Of a stretch of 64,000 nt of DNA, positions 16,793-24,886 are shown piece after piece; position 1 is the first letter of the stretch, and the number at the start of each line of letters is the position of its first letter. Location: assembly GCA_963810755.1 (NCBI GenBank), contig CAWEOP010000003.1, forward strand, positions 930,001-994,000. The letters run 5' to 3'. Under the pieces are notes generated by a model. It saw nothing but the letters and a program-made list of their open reading frames with translations. It was not told the origin of the DNA and made no database searches. The DNA comes from FEN-1219 sp963810755 (GTDB lineage Bacteria; Pseudomonadota; Gammaproteobacteria; Steroidobacterales; Rariloculaceae). The position numbers were made by a program, and so were the translations under genes.

Positions 16793-18174
16793 CGCTTGGG
16801 CCCGGAGCTCGGCCGTCGTCCGCCGCCGCCACTGCGCCGACCGCCGCCACCGCCACCGCCATGTGGTCGGCCCCCGCCGCCGTGTGGCCGACCGCCGCCG
16901 CCGTGTGGGCGAGGGCGCCGGTCTCCGTCGCCGTGCGCGTAACGATGCCGCGCTGGCACGTGCTCGATTTTCATCAACGAATCGCGGTCGAAGTTCGCGA
17001 CCGGGATCTTGCGGCCGATGAACGCTTCGATGTCCGGCAGCGAAATCGCGTAAGCCTCGCAGCCGAAGCTGATTGCGTCTCCCGCGGCGCCCGCGCGCGC
17101 GGTGCGGCCGATCCGGTGAACGTAGTCTTCCGGATCTTGCGGCAAGTCGTAGTTGAAAACGTGGCTCACGCCCGGCACATGTAGCCCGCGCGACGCGACG
17201 TCCGTACCGATCAGCACCGCGAGCTTGCCGGCTTGGAAATCCTTGAGCATCCGCAGCCGCTTCTTCTGCGGCACGTCGCCCGACAGCGCCTCGGCTTCGA
17301 TACCGTTGCGCTGCAGAGCCTCGCGCAGCCGCTCCGCTTCGCGGCGCGTGTTCACGAACACCATCGTGCGGCTCGCGTCGCGGTCGCGCAGCAGCGTGAG
17401 CAGCAGCGGGATCTTTTCCTCGTTCGACGGGAAATAGATGCTCTGCGTCACGCGGTCGACCGTCATTTTGTCCGGCTCGATGCGCACGAGCTCGGGATCG
17501 TTCATGTGCTCGTAGGCGAGCTCGAGGACGCGGTACGACAGCGTCGCCGAGAACAGCATGTTCAAGCGGTGGTCGCGCTCGGGCAGCCGGCGCAGCACGA
17601 AGCGGATGTCCTTGATGAAGCCGAGATCGAACATACGATCGGCCTCGTCGAGCACGAGCACCTGCACGCCGCGCAGGCCGAACACGCGCTGCTTGAAGAA
17701 GTCGATGATGCGGCCCGGTGTGCCGATCAGCAGGTCGACGCCGGCTTCGATTTCGCTGCGCTGTTTGTCGTAATCCGTGCCGCCGAAAGCGAGACCGAGC
17801 TTGTAGGGGAGGTGCTTGCCGAGAAGCTCCGCATCGGCATGGATCTGCACGGCCAGCTCGCGCGTCGGCGCGAGTATGAGCGCGCGCGGTTCGTGCCGAT
17901 CGATTCTCGACGGCGGCATCGTTTCGAGGCGGTGAAACAATGCGACTAAATACGCCGCCGTCTTGCCGGTTCCGGTTTGCGCTTGGCCGGCGGTATCTTG
18001 TCCGTCGAGCGCAAGCGGCAACGCCTTGCTTTGAATCGGCGTGCAATTCACGAAGCCGGCTTCGGCGATCCCGCGTTGCAGTCCTGCCGAGAGCGGCAGG
18101 TCGGAAAACCGTAGATCGGTTAAGTGCTGACTCGGTGGTGGGGCGGTGTCTATTGAGGGTACCAATACTTGCAA
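16789..18174 (-). CDS. rhlB: ATP-dependent DEAD-box RNA helicase RhlB
   Basis: This is a 461-aa DEAD-box helicase with the Q motif (FVNCTPIQ), AQTGTGKT, PTRELA, GTPGR, DEAD, SAT, ARGLHVPG-type motif V and HRIGRTARAG. The N-terminus (HLTDLRFSDLPL) is that of RhlB, the helicase of the RNA degradosome. The C-terminal tail has three RPHGGGG repeats ending in a Gly/Arg-rich segment, likely an RNA-binding tail. The apparent start is TTG 18174. It lies opposite trxA-rho, the conserved rhlB/trx/rho neighbourhood of gammaproteobacteria. Confidence 0.9.
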   Translation of the reverse strand: MQVLVPSIDTAPPPSQHLTDLRFSDLPLSAGLQRGIAEAGFVNCTPIQSKALPLALDGQDTAGQAQTGTGKTAAYLVALFHRLETMPPSRIDRHEPRALILAPTRELAVQIHADAELLGKHLPYKLGLAFGGTDYDKQRSEIEAGVDLLIGTPGRIIDFFKQRVFGLRGVQVLVLDEADRMFDLGFIKDIRFVLRRLPERDHRLNMLFSATLSYRVLELAYEHMNDPELVRIEPDKMTVDRVTQSIYFPSNEEKIPLLLTLLRDRDASRTMVFVNTRREAERLREALQRNGIEAEALSGDVPQKKRLRMLKDFQAGKLAVLIGTDVASRGLHVPGVSHVFNYDLPQDPEDYVHRIGRTARAGAAGDAISFGCEAYAISLPDIEAFIGRKIPVANFDRDSLMKIEHVPARHRYAHGDGDRRPRPHGGGGRPHGGGGRPHGGGGGGGRRSGGGGRRPSSGPKR

Positions 18175-18387
18175 AATGTCTTCTCGACGGTTAAAAATAG
18201 GTGCCAGCCCTCCCAGATGCCCACAGAACCCCGCGACGCCTCAAGGAAGCAACTAGTTGCGACATTGTGCCTGACCCGCCAGGCCGCGTCACTTTCGGCT
18301 TTCGTTCTACTGGGCGTTTAGCGTTAGATCTTTCCACCCGCGGGTCCGAAAACGGGCTGGTTAAGACCCCTAGAGGAATCTTTAGCC

Positions 18388-18756
18388 GTGAATGATCAGA
18401 TCGTACACACGACCGACGCCGCTTTTGATCAGGACGTCGTCAAAGCCGCGCAACCCGTGCTCTTGGACTTCTGGGCCGAGTGGTGCAGCCCGTGCAAGAT
18501 GATCGCACCGATTCTCGATGCGATCGCCGACGAGTACAAAGATCGTCTGCGCGTGGTGAAGCTCAATATCGACGAGAACCCGAAGACGCCGCCGAAGTAC
18601 AACATCCGCGGCATCCCGACACTTCTTTTGTTTCGCAATGGCACGGTCGCCGCGCAGCAAGTGGGCGCGGTTTCCAAAGCTCAACTCGAATCGTTCCTCG
18701 ACGCGCACCTTGGCGCGCAAACTAAAACGGGCGAACAGCCCACGGTAACAACTTGA
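18388..18756 (+). CDS. trxA: Thioredoxin TrxA with CSPC active site
   Basis: This 122-aa thioredoxin starts at GTG 18388 behind AGAGGA. The active site is WCSPC (residues 32-36) instead of the usual WCGPC. The cis-Pro loop GIPTLLLF and the conserved Asp/Lys are kept. It is a general cytoplasmic disulfide reductase. Its gene lies immediately before rho, with the stop and the TTG start of rho overlapping (TTGA). The Ser at the first X position could alter redox potential slightly. The C-terminal extension after residue 108 (QTKTGEQPTVTT) is unusual but short. Confidence 0.88.
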   Translation: MNDQIVHTTDAAFDQDVVKAAQPVLLDFWAEWCSPCKMIAPILDAIADEYKDRLRVVKLNIDENPKTPPKYNIRGIPTLLLFRNGTVAAQQVGAVSKAQLESFLDAHLGAQTKTGEQPTVTT

Positions 18757-20243
18757 GAGGATATCTCGGCAATTCAGCACGCGCTCGGGTCAAAGATGGC
18801 CCGCGGCAGCCGCGTGATAACAACAATCCAAACAACCAGAACAACAACAACGGCAAGCGTTCCTCGCGTCGCGGCGGTGGCGGCGGCGGCGGCGGCGGCG
18901 GAAACAAGCCGATGCGTGAAGAGTTTCCGGACGACGAAGAGTTCGACGTAATCCCGGCTGCCGAGCTGGAGATATCGAAGAACGCGATGAATCTCTCCGA
19001 GCTCAAGACCCGACCGGCAGCGGATCTAGTGGAGCTCGCCGAGTCGATGGGGCTCGAGAATCTCGCCCGGTCCCGCAAGCAAGACATCATCTTCTCGATC
19101 CTCAAGGCCCACGCGAAGAACGGCGAAAACATCTTCGGCGAGGGCGTCCTCGAGATTCTCCAAGACGGTTTCGGTTTCCTGCGCTCCGGGGACAGCTCCT
19201 ACCTCGCAGGGCCCGACGACATCTACGTGAGCCCGAGCCAGATCCGGCGCTTCAATCTGCGCACCGGAGACACCGTTTCCGGGCTCATTCGTCCGCCGAA
19301 AGACGGCGAGCGCTATTTCGCGTTGCTCAAGGTCGGCAACATCAACACCGACGCGCCCGAGAACTCGAAGAGCAAGGTGCTGTTCGAGAACCTCACGCCG
19401 CTGTTTCCGAAGAAGCGGCTGAAGCTCGAGCAGGGCAACGGCAGCACCGAGGATCTCACCGCGCGCATCATCGACATGGTGGCGCCGATCGGCAAAGGCC
19501 AACGCGGCCTCATCGTCTCGCCGCCGAAAGCCGGTAAGACGATGCTGCTGCAGAACATCGCAGCGTCGATCGCGCACAATCATCCGGACGTGACGTTGAT
19601 CGTGCTGCTCATCGACGAGCGGCCGGAAGAAGTCACGGAGATGGAGCGCACGGTGCGCGGCGAAGTCGTGTCGAGCACGTTCGACGAGCCCGCCACGCGC
19701 CACGTGCAAGTCGCCGAGATGGTCATCGAGAAGGCGAAGCGCCTCACCGAGCACAAGCAGGACGTCGTGATCTTGCTCGACTCGATCACGCGGCTCGCAC
19801 GTGCCTACAACACGGTCGTGCCGTCGTCGGGCAAGGTGCTCACGGGCGGTGTCGACGCGAACGCGCTGCAGCGCCCGAAGCGCTTCTTCGGTGCGGCGCG
19901 CAACATCGAGGAAGGCGGCAGCCTCACGATCATCGCGACGGCGTTGATCGATACGGGCTCGAAGATGGACGACGTGATCTACGAGGAGTTCAAAGGCACC
20001 GGCAACATGGAGATCCACTTGGATCGCCGGATCGCCGAGAAGCGCATATTCCCCGCGATCAACATCAACCGCTCGGGCACGCGTAAGGAAGAGCTGCTGA
20101 CGGCAGCCGACGAGCTGCAGAAGATGTGGGTGCTCCGGAAGGTCTTGCACCCGATGGACGAGCTCGCGGCCGTCGAGTTCCTGCTCTCGAAGCTGCAGGA
20201 CACGAAGACGAACGCGGAGTTCTTCGAGGCGATGAAGCGCTAG
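18753..20243 (+). CDS. rho: Transcription termination factor Rho with N/G-rich N-terminal extension
   Basis: The core from Met79 (MNLSELKTRP, base 18987) matches Rho: RNA-binding motifs GFGFLRS and YVSPSQIRRF, Walker A PPKAGKTM, ERPEEVTEM, and the C-terminus EFFEAMKR. Ahead of it the frame is open to TTG 18753, adding a 78-residue low-complexity segment with Asn runs, Arg-Ser patches and ten consecutive Gly. The TTG overlaps the trxA stop (TTGA), favouring coupled translation of the long form (496 aa). Internal initiation at 18987 would give a standard 418-aa Rho. Rho is the hexameric RNA-dependent ATPase that ends transcription. Which start is used is undecided. Confidence 0.92.
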   Translation: MRGYLGNSARARVKDGPRQPRDNNNPNNQNNNNGKRSSRRGGGGGGGGGGNKPMREEFPDDEEFDVIPAAELEISKNAMNLSELKTRPAADLVELAESMGLENLARSRKQDIIFSILKAHAKNGENIFGEGVLEILQDGFGFLRSGDSSYLAGPDDIYVSPSQIRRFNLRTGDTVSGLIRPPKDGERYFALLKVGNINTDAPENSKSKVLFENLTPLFPKKRLKLEQGNGSTEDLTARIIDMVAPIGKGQRGLIVSPPKAGKTMLLQNIAASIAHNHPDVTLIVLLIDERPEEVTEMERTVRGEVVSSTFDEPATRHVQVAEMVIEKAKRLTEHKQDVVILLDSITRLARAYNTVVPSSGKVLTGGVDANALQRPKRFFGAARNIEEGGSLTIIATALIDTGSKMDDVIYEEFKGTGNMEIHLDRRIAEKRIFPAININRSGTRKEELLTAADELQKMWVLRKVLHPMDELAAVEFLLSKLQDTKTNAEFFEAMKR

Positions 20244-20255
20244 CGCTAGCGCTTC
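20234..20255. terminator. 22-bp perfect palindrome spanning the stop codons of rho and purD
   Basis: GAAGCGCTAGC is followed directly by its reverse complement. The palindrome contains the TAG of rho (20241-20243) and the TAG of purD on the other strand (20246-20248), only 2 bases apart. It could act as a bidirectional hairpin at the ends of both mRNAs. There is no T-tract, so it may stabilise 3' ends rather than terminate. Confidence 0.45.
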
Positions 20256-21538
20256 GCTAGCTCGCGCTGCACGGCGCGATAGCCGATGTCCTTGCGCCAG
20301 AAGGCGCCGTCCCACGACACCTTGCCCACCGCATCGTAGGCCGTGTCGCGGGCGGCGGCGACGGTGCTTCCGCGCGCCACGGCGCACAGTACCCGCCCGC
20401 CGTCCGTGAGCACTTCGCCGTCTGCGAGGCGCGTGCCCGCGTGGAAGATCTTCACGTCGTCGCTCGCGACGCGCTCGAGTCCGATGATGCGCTTGCCCTT
20501 CTCGTACGCGTCGGGATAGCCGCGGCTCGCCATGACGACGCCGACCGTCGCGCGGCTGTCCCAGTCGATCGGCGCATCGCCGAGCGTGCCATCGAAGCAG
20601 CTCAAGCAGACGCGCACGAGATCGGATTTGAGGCGGAATAGAATCGGCTGCGTCTCGGGGTCGCCGAGTCGGCAATTGAACTCGACGACCCTAGCTCGGC
20701 CCGCCGTGTCGATCATGAGCCCGGCGTACAGGAAGCCGCGATAGCGGATGCCGTCCGCCATCAGGCCGCGCACGGTCGGCAGCATGATGTCCTGCATCAC
20801 GTGGCGATGGACCGTATCCGTGACCACCGGTGCGGGCGAGTAGGCGCCCATGCCGCCGGTGTTCGGACCACGGTCGGCGTCGTCGCGCGTCTTATGGTCT
20901 TGCGAGCTCGCGAGGGGTACGACGCGCGTGCCGTCGACGAGTGCGATGAAGCTCGCTTCCTCGCCTTGCATGAAGTCTTCGACTACCACCTTCGAGCCGG
21001 CCGCGCCGAACTGGCGGTCCTCCAACATGCCCTGGAGCGTCGCTTCGGCGGCCGCTACCGTAGGCGCGATCACGACGCCCTTGCCCGCGGCGAGCCCATC
21101 CGCTTTGATCACGATCGGCGGCGTGCGTGTGCGCACGTAAGCGCGCGCGCTCGCGAGATCGGTGAATGTCGCGTAGGCGGCGGTCGGGATCCCGTGCCGC
21201 GCCAGGAAGTCCTTCGTGAAAGCTTTCGAACCCTCGAGCTGAGCGCCCGCCGCGCCTGGCCCGAAGCACTTGAGCCCCTCGCGCTCGAAGCGATCGACGA
21301 TGCCCGCGACGAGCGGCGGCTCGGGTCCGACGATCGTGAGGTCCACGCGTTCCGAGCGGGCGAGGGTCACGAGCCCCTCGGGATCGTCAGCCGCGACGGC
21401 GACATTGCGTGTCTTTACTTCACGCGCCGTACCCGCGTTGCCCGGCGCCACGAGCACCTCGCTCGCGAGCGGCGACTGTGCGCACTTCCAGGCGAGCGCA
21501 TGCTCGCGTCCGCCGCCGCCGATCACCAGGACCTTCAC
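20246..21538 (-). CDS. purD: Phosphoribosylamine-glycine ligase PurD
   Basis: The product is 430 aa, with the N-terminus KVLVIGGGGREHALAWK. The ATP-grasp features include KADGLAAGKGVV, GEEASFIALVDG, NTGGMGAYSPAP and EFNCRLGDPETQ. It catalyses the second step of purine synthesis, phosphoribosylamine plus glycine to GAR. The start is GTG 21538, 13 bases after purH. The order fis-purH-purD is conserved in Pseudomonas and relatives, so it is probably the last gene of that operon. Confidence 0.95.
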   Translation of the reverse strand: MKVLVIGGGGREHALAWKCAQSPLASEVLVAPGNAGTAREVKTRNVAVAADDPEGLVTLARSERVDLTIVGPEPPLVAGIVDRFEREGLKCFGPGAAGAQLEGSKAFTKDFLARHGIPTAAYATFTDLASARAYVRTRTPPIVIKADGLAAGKGVVIAPTVAAAEATLQGMLEDRQFGAAGSKVVVEDFMQGEEASFIALVDGTRVVPLASSQDHKTRDDADRGPNTGGMGAYSPAPVVTDTVHRHVMQDIMLPTVRGLMADGIRYRGFLYAGLMIDTAGRARVVEFNCRLGDPETQPILFRLKSDLVRVCLSCFDGTLGDAPIDWDSRATVGVVMASRGYPDAYEKGKRIIGLERVASDDVKIFHAGTRLADGEVLTDGGRVLCAVARGSTVAAARDTAYDAVGKVSWDGAFWRKDIGYRAVQRELAKR

Positions 21539-21551
21539 GTGCGCCGACCCA

Positions 21552-23174
21552 TCAATGCCGGAAGTGGCGCATGCCCGTGAACACCATCGCGATGCCGTGC
21601 TCGTCGGCGGCCCGGACCACCTCGTCGTCGCGCATCGATCCGCCCGGCTGCACGATAGCGCGCACGCCGTGCTCGGCCGCTGCATCGATGCCGTCGCGGA
21701 ACGGGAAGAACGCGTCGGAAGCGAGCGCCGCGCCTTCGGTTTCCAGATTCGCTTCGCCGGCCTTGAGCGCACCTATCCGCGCGCTCATCACGCGGCTCGG
21801 CTGCCCCGCGCCGATGCCGACCGTCGCACAATCGTGCACGTACACGATCGCGTTCGACTTCACGAACTTCACGACCGTCCACGCGAATTGCAGGTCGCGT
21901 AGCTCGGCTGCGGTAGGCGCTCGGCGCGTGACCACTTTCGCGGTCGCGACGTCCGCGCCACCCGTGTCGCGGCTTTGGACCAGGAGGCCGCCGTCGATGG
22001 TCTTGAGATCGAGCTGCGCGCCCGCAGTCCGAGCCGGCCAGCCCGTTTCGAGCGCACGGATGTTCGGTTTCTTCGCGAGCGGCGCGAGCGCGCTCTTGCC
22101 GATCTCGGGCGCGACGATGACCTCGGCGAACTGCTGTCCCACGATCGCTTCGGTCGCGGCCTGATCGAGCGGCCGATTGAATGCGATTACGCCGCCGAAC
22201 GCCGACGTCGGGTCCGTCCGGTAGGCCAGCGCGTAGGCGAGCGCGGGAGTCGCGGCGACCGCGACGCCGCACGGGTTCGCGTGCTTCACGATCACGCACG
22301 CGGCGCCCTCGAACGCGTTGACGGCCTGAAACGCCGCATCGGCGTCGACGATGTTGTTGAACGACAGCTCCTTGCCCTGGATCTGCTTTGCGTGTGCGAC
22401 CGTGCCCGGGCGCGGCTGCGGCGTGCGATAGAGCGCCGCTTGCTGGTGCGGATTTTCGCCGTAACGCAGCGCCTCCGCGAGCCGCCAGCTCACGAGCAGC
22501 GGATCGGGCCATGGTGCGGGCGATGCGTTGTGCGTGCGCAAATAGTTGCTGATCGCAGTGTCGTAGCTTGCGGTGTGACCGAACGCTTTGATCGCAAGAT
22601 CGCGCCGCAGCCCCGCGGGCACTTCCGGCTCTTCGAGCGCCGCGAGCACGGCCGAGTAGTCCGCGGGATCTACGACGACCGTGATCCGTTCGTGGTTTTT
22701 CGCGGCTGCGCGGAGCATCGCGGGCCCGCCGATATCGATGTTCTCGATCGCCTCGGCGTCCGTGCAGTCGGTCCGCGCCGTCGTCGCCTCGAAGGGATAG
22801 AGATTCACCGCGAGCACGTCGATCATGTCGATGCCGTGCTCGATCAGCACGGCCTCGTCGACGCCGCGGCGTGCGAGCAGTCCGCCGTGGATGTGCGGAT
22901 GCAGCGTCTTTACGCGGCCGTCCATGATTTCGGGGAATCCCGTAATGGTCGCGACCTCGACGACGGGAATGCCGGCGGCGCGCAGCGCCTTCGCCGTCCC
23001 GCCCGTCGAGACGATCTCGTATGAGGCTGCCACGAGGCCTTGCGCGAACGCGACGACGCCTTCCTTGTCGGCAACGCTCAGCAGCGCGCGGAGCCCCCGA
23101 CGGCGCTCGGAGCCGCCGCCGCGGACCGGTCTACGTCGATCGGTGCCCGGGCGGCTCTTTCGCGGTGGGCTCAT
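21552..23174 (-). CDS. purH: Bifunctional AICAR formyltransferase/IMP cyclohydrolase PurH
   Basis: This 540-aa protein has an N-terminal IMP cyclohydrolase domain (ALLSVADKEGVVAFAQ, STGGTAKAL, MDGRVKTLHPHIHGG) and a C-terminal transformylase domain (KHANPCGVAV, SNAIVYVHDCATVGIGAGQ). It performs the last two steps of IMP synthesis. The start is ATG 23174, overlapping the fis stop as ATGA. About 20 basic residues precede the usual family N-terminus. Upstream in-frame codons belong to fis in another frame and were rejected. Confidence 0.95.
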   Translation of the reverse strand: MSPPRKSRPGTDRRRPVRGGGSERRRGLRALLSVADKEGVVAFAQGLVAASYEIVSTGGTAKALRAAGIPVVEVATITGFPEIMDGRVKTLHPHIHGGLLARRGVDEAVLIEHGIDMIDVLAVNLYPFEATTARTDCTDAEAIENIDIGGPAMLRAAAKNHERITVVVDPADYSAVLAALEEPEVPAGLRRDLAIKAFGHTASYDTAISNYLRTHNASPAPWPDPLLVSWRLAEALRYGENPHQQAALYRTPQPRPGTVAHAKQIQGKELSFNNIVDADAAFQAVNAFEGAACVIVKHANPCGVAVAATPALAYALAYRTDPTSAFGGVIAFNRPLDQAATEAIVGQQFAEVIVAPEIGKSALAPLAKKPNIRALETGWPARTAGAQLDLKTIDGGLLVQSRDTGGADVATAKVVTRRAPTAAELRDLQFAWTVVKFVKSNAIVYVHDCATVGIGAGQPSRVMSARIGALKAGEANLETEGAALASDAFFPFRDGIDAAAEHGVRAIVQPGGSMRDDEVVRAADEHGIAMVFTGMRHFRH

Positions 23175-23488
23175 CGACCCTGGAGCTTGTAGGTCTTCAG
23201 CTTCTTTCTGAGGGTCCCGCGATTGATGCCGAGGATCTCGGCAGCCTCGCTCTGGTTCCCTCGAGTGTAGGTGAGCACTGCTCGAAACAACGGCTTCTCG
23301 ACTTCGCCCATGACGAGTTGATAGAGATCGCCGGGCTTGTGGCCGTTGAGATTTGCGAAGTAGCTGTGCAAGCACTCGTCAGTCAAGCTGCTCAGCGGTT
23401 TGGTCTTGATCCCTACTTGAGTGGTTGCAGCGGTAGACCGTTTGGTTCTCTTTCGTGTCGTCGTTCTTTTTATGCTGGTCGCGATCAC
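23171..23488 (-). CDS. fis: Fis-family nucleoid-associated DNA-binding protein
   Basis: The C-terminus holds the Fis helix-turn-helix (GNQSEAAEILGINRGTLRKKLKTYKL), preceded by the dimerisation helices (YQLVMGEVEKPLFRAVLTYT). I prefer GTG 23488 because GGGGAG sits six bases upstream, giving 105 aa, close to the 98 aa of E. coli Fis; a GTG at 23536 would add 16 residues. A basic Lys/Arg/Thr-rich tract precedes the core. Fis bends DNA and regulates rRNA and growth-phase genes. It is translationally coupled to purH. The usual upstream partner dusB is absent. Confidence 0.92.
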   Translation of the reverse strand: MIATSIKRTTTRKRTKRSTAATTQVGIKTKPLSSLTDECLHSYFANLNGHKPGDLYQLVMGEVEKPLFRAVLTYTRGNQSEAAEILGINRGTLRKKLKTYKLQGR

Positions 23489-23673
23489 TACGTTCTCCCC
23501 TATAGAACGCAAATTCACATCACTCGAGCTCTCCACCGCCAGTATTCAGCGTAAACCAGCATCCGATCGCGAAAAGCGAACTTGGCCCGGCGAATTACCG
23601 GGTCGATGCTCGTTGACGTTGACCCCGTTTCTAGCAGTAAGAAATACCGACTCGAGGTGGCGCGATCATAGCA

Positions 23674-23704
23674 CGTGCGCGCGAAAAAAAAGGCGCGTCG
23701 CACG
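23674..23704. other. Long stem-loop with A8/T8 loop between fis and the DUF3426 gene
   Basis: CGTGCGCGCG pairs with CGCG-T-CGCACG (one bulged T) around a loop of eight A and two G. On the minus strand the loop carries T8. It lies downstream of the DUF3426 stop and upstream of fis in the direction of transcription, so it could separate the two operons. Having the T-run inside the loop is not a classical terminator layout. Confidence 0.4.
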
Positions 23705-23729
23705 ATGAAATTTCGCGCGAATTATTTTG

Positions 23730-24836
23730 CTACAAAAAAACTTTGTCGCTACCGCAGCTTAGTACGTGTGTCTCGACTTCGATGCAAACATCGAGCTCAA
23801 AACCATACGCGTCCTGGCCCGGGTCGACGACTTCGATTTCCGCGCGCGTGGTCTCGCCGGGCGCCATCAGCTCGCGCGGCGTCGCGGCGAGATATTCCGT
23901 CGGCGCGAACACGCGGCTCCCGACGGCTGTTTCCCAACGATCCTTCAGGCGTAAGTGCACGGAGGGATAGGGTTGGAACTGAGGGCCGCGATTCTTGATG
24001 CGCGCCGTGATGCGCAGACTGCCGCGGCCGCCGGTGTTCGGCTCCGCCGTCGCAACCCAGTCGAGAATCTCGTACTGGTGGATATCCCAGTGCGGCACGA
24101 TGTCCGAGCCGAGCATTGCGTAGGTGTGCTGGACGATCGGTCCAACGGCGGCGTTCGTCACGAGATCCGCGCGGTAGTGATGCACGCTCTGTGCTGCGAG
24201 CATCGCGAGCGCGACCCCGGAGCCCACCGCCCACCAGCGCGCGGGCACGCGCGGCTCGGGCGCTTCGAGCGGCCAGCGCTCAGCAGGCTCGCTCTCGAGC
24301 ACTTGCTGCACCTCGGAAGGACTGATGCCGGCAGCTTCGCCGTCCGCGACCGAGAGGGCGCGCATCTCGCCCGTGTCCGCGTCGTCGTCCGCAGCCGCGC
24401 TCTCGACTTGTGCGACCACATCGGCGACGGACAGCGTGCCGAAGGCTTCGTCGCTCCTCGGCGCGGGCGCGACTTCGCGCCGGTCGATCTCGTGCGGCGT
24501 CGGACCCCGCGTCTGCGGGATCTTGACGCTCGGGAGCGCAGGGCCTTTTGCGCCTGCGGGAGGTGCGGCTGCGGGAGGTGTGGTTACAGCAGGCGCGGCG
24601 GCGGAAGGCGCAGCGGACGCCGCTACCGGACGGTCCGTCGCGGGAACCGCTCTCGCAGGCGGTGCGCTCGCCGGTTCATCAGCGGGCGCCGCCTCGCCCG
24701 GGCCGTCGCGGCGCTCGGCGTACGCGTTGAATACGCTCGCGCATCGGCCGCAACGAACCTGCCCGTTGGCTTTCTGCAGCGCGTCGTCGGTGACGCGAAA
24801 CGTCGTGTCACAATCCGGGCAGCGCGTGAACAGCAT
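23730..24836 (-). CDS. Zinc-ribbon and DUF3426 membrane protein
   Basis: The 368-aa product opens with an MJ0042-type zinc ribbon (CPDCDTTF and CGRCASVFNAY, residues 5-38). It then has a long Ala/Pro-rich and acidic linker, one transmembrane helix near residues 205-222 (WWAVGSGVALAMLAAQS), and a C-terminal DUF3426 periplasmic domain. The function is unknown. It regularly sits between prmA and dusB/fis in gammaproteobacteria, as here. A one-pass topology with a cytoplasmic zinc ribbon suggests a sensor or regulator, but that is inference. Confidence 0.88.
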   Translation of the reverse strand: MLFTRCPDCDTTFRVTDDALQKANGQVRCGRCASVFNAYAERRDGPGEAAPADEPASAPPARAVPATDRPVAASAAPSAAAPAVTTPPAAAPPAGAKGPALPSVKIPQTRGPTPHEIDRREVAPAPRSDEAFGTLSVADVVAQVESAAADDDADTGEMRALSVADGEAAGISPSEVQQVLESEPAERWPLEAPEPRVPARWWAVGSGVALAMLAAQSVHHYRADLVTNAAVGPIVQHTYAMLGSDIVPHWDIHQYEILDWVATAEPNTGGRGSLRITARIKNRGPQFQPYPSVHLRLKDRWETAVGSRVFAPTEYLAATPRELMAPGETTRAEIEVVDPGQDAYGFELDVCIEVETHVLSCGSDKVFL

Positions 24837-24886
24837 GTGGTGTCGTGGCTCCTCGCGCGGGCAAGTCTACTCGTTCTCTTATCCCT

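Noticed and set aside
16793..16920. Short tandem repeat region at the rhlB end as CRISPR or VNTR
   Set aside because: The repeats encode RPHGGGG in the Gly-rich tail of RhlB; there are no spacers and the units stay in frame.
16097..18046. 649-codon frame overlapping rhlB, cysQ and yrfG
   Set aside because: Same strand as rhlB in a different frame; Arg-rich with no domains, and it crosses yrfG and the cysQ start.
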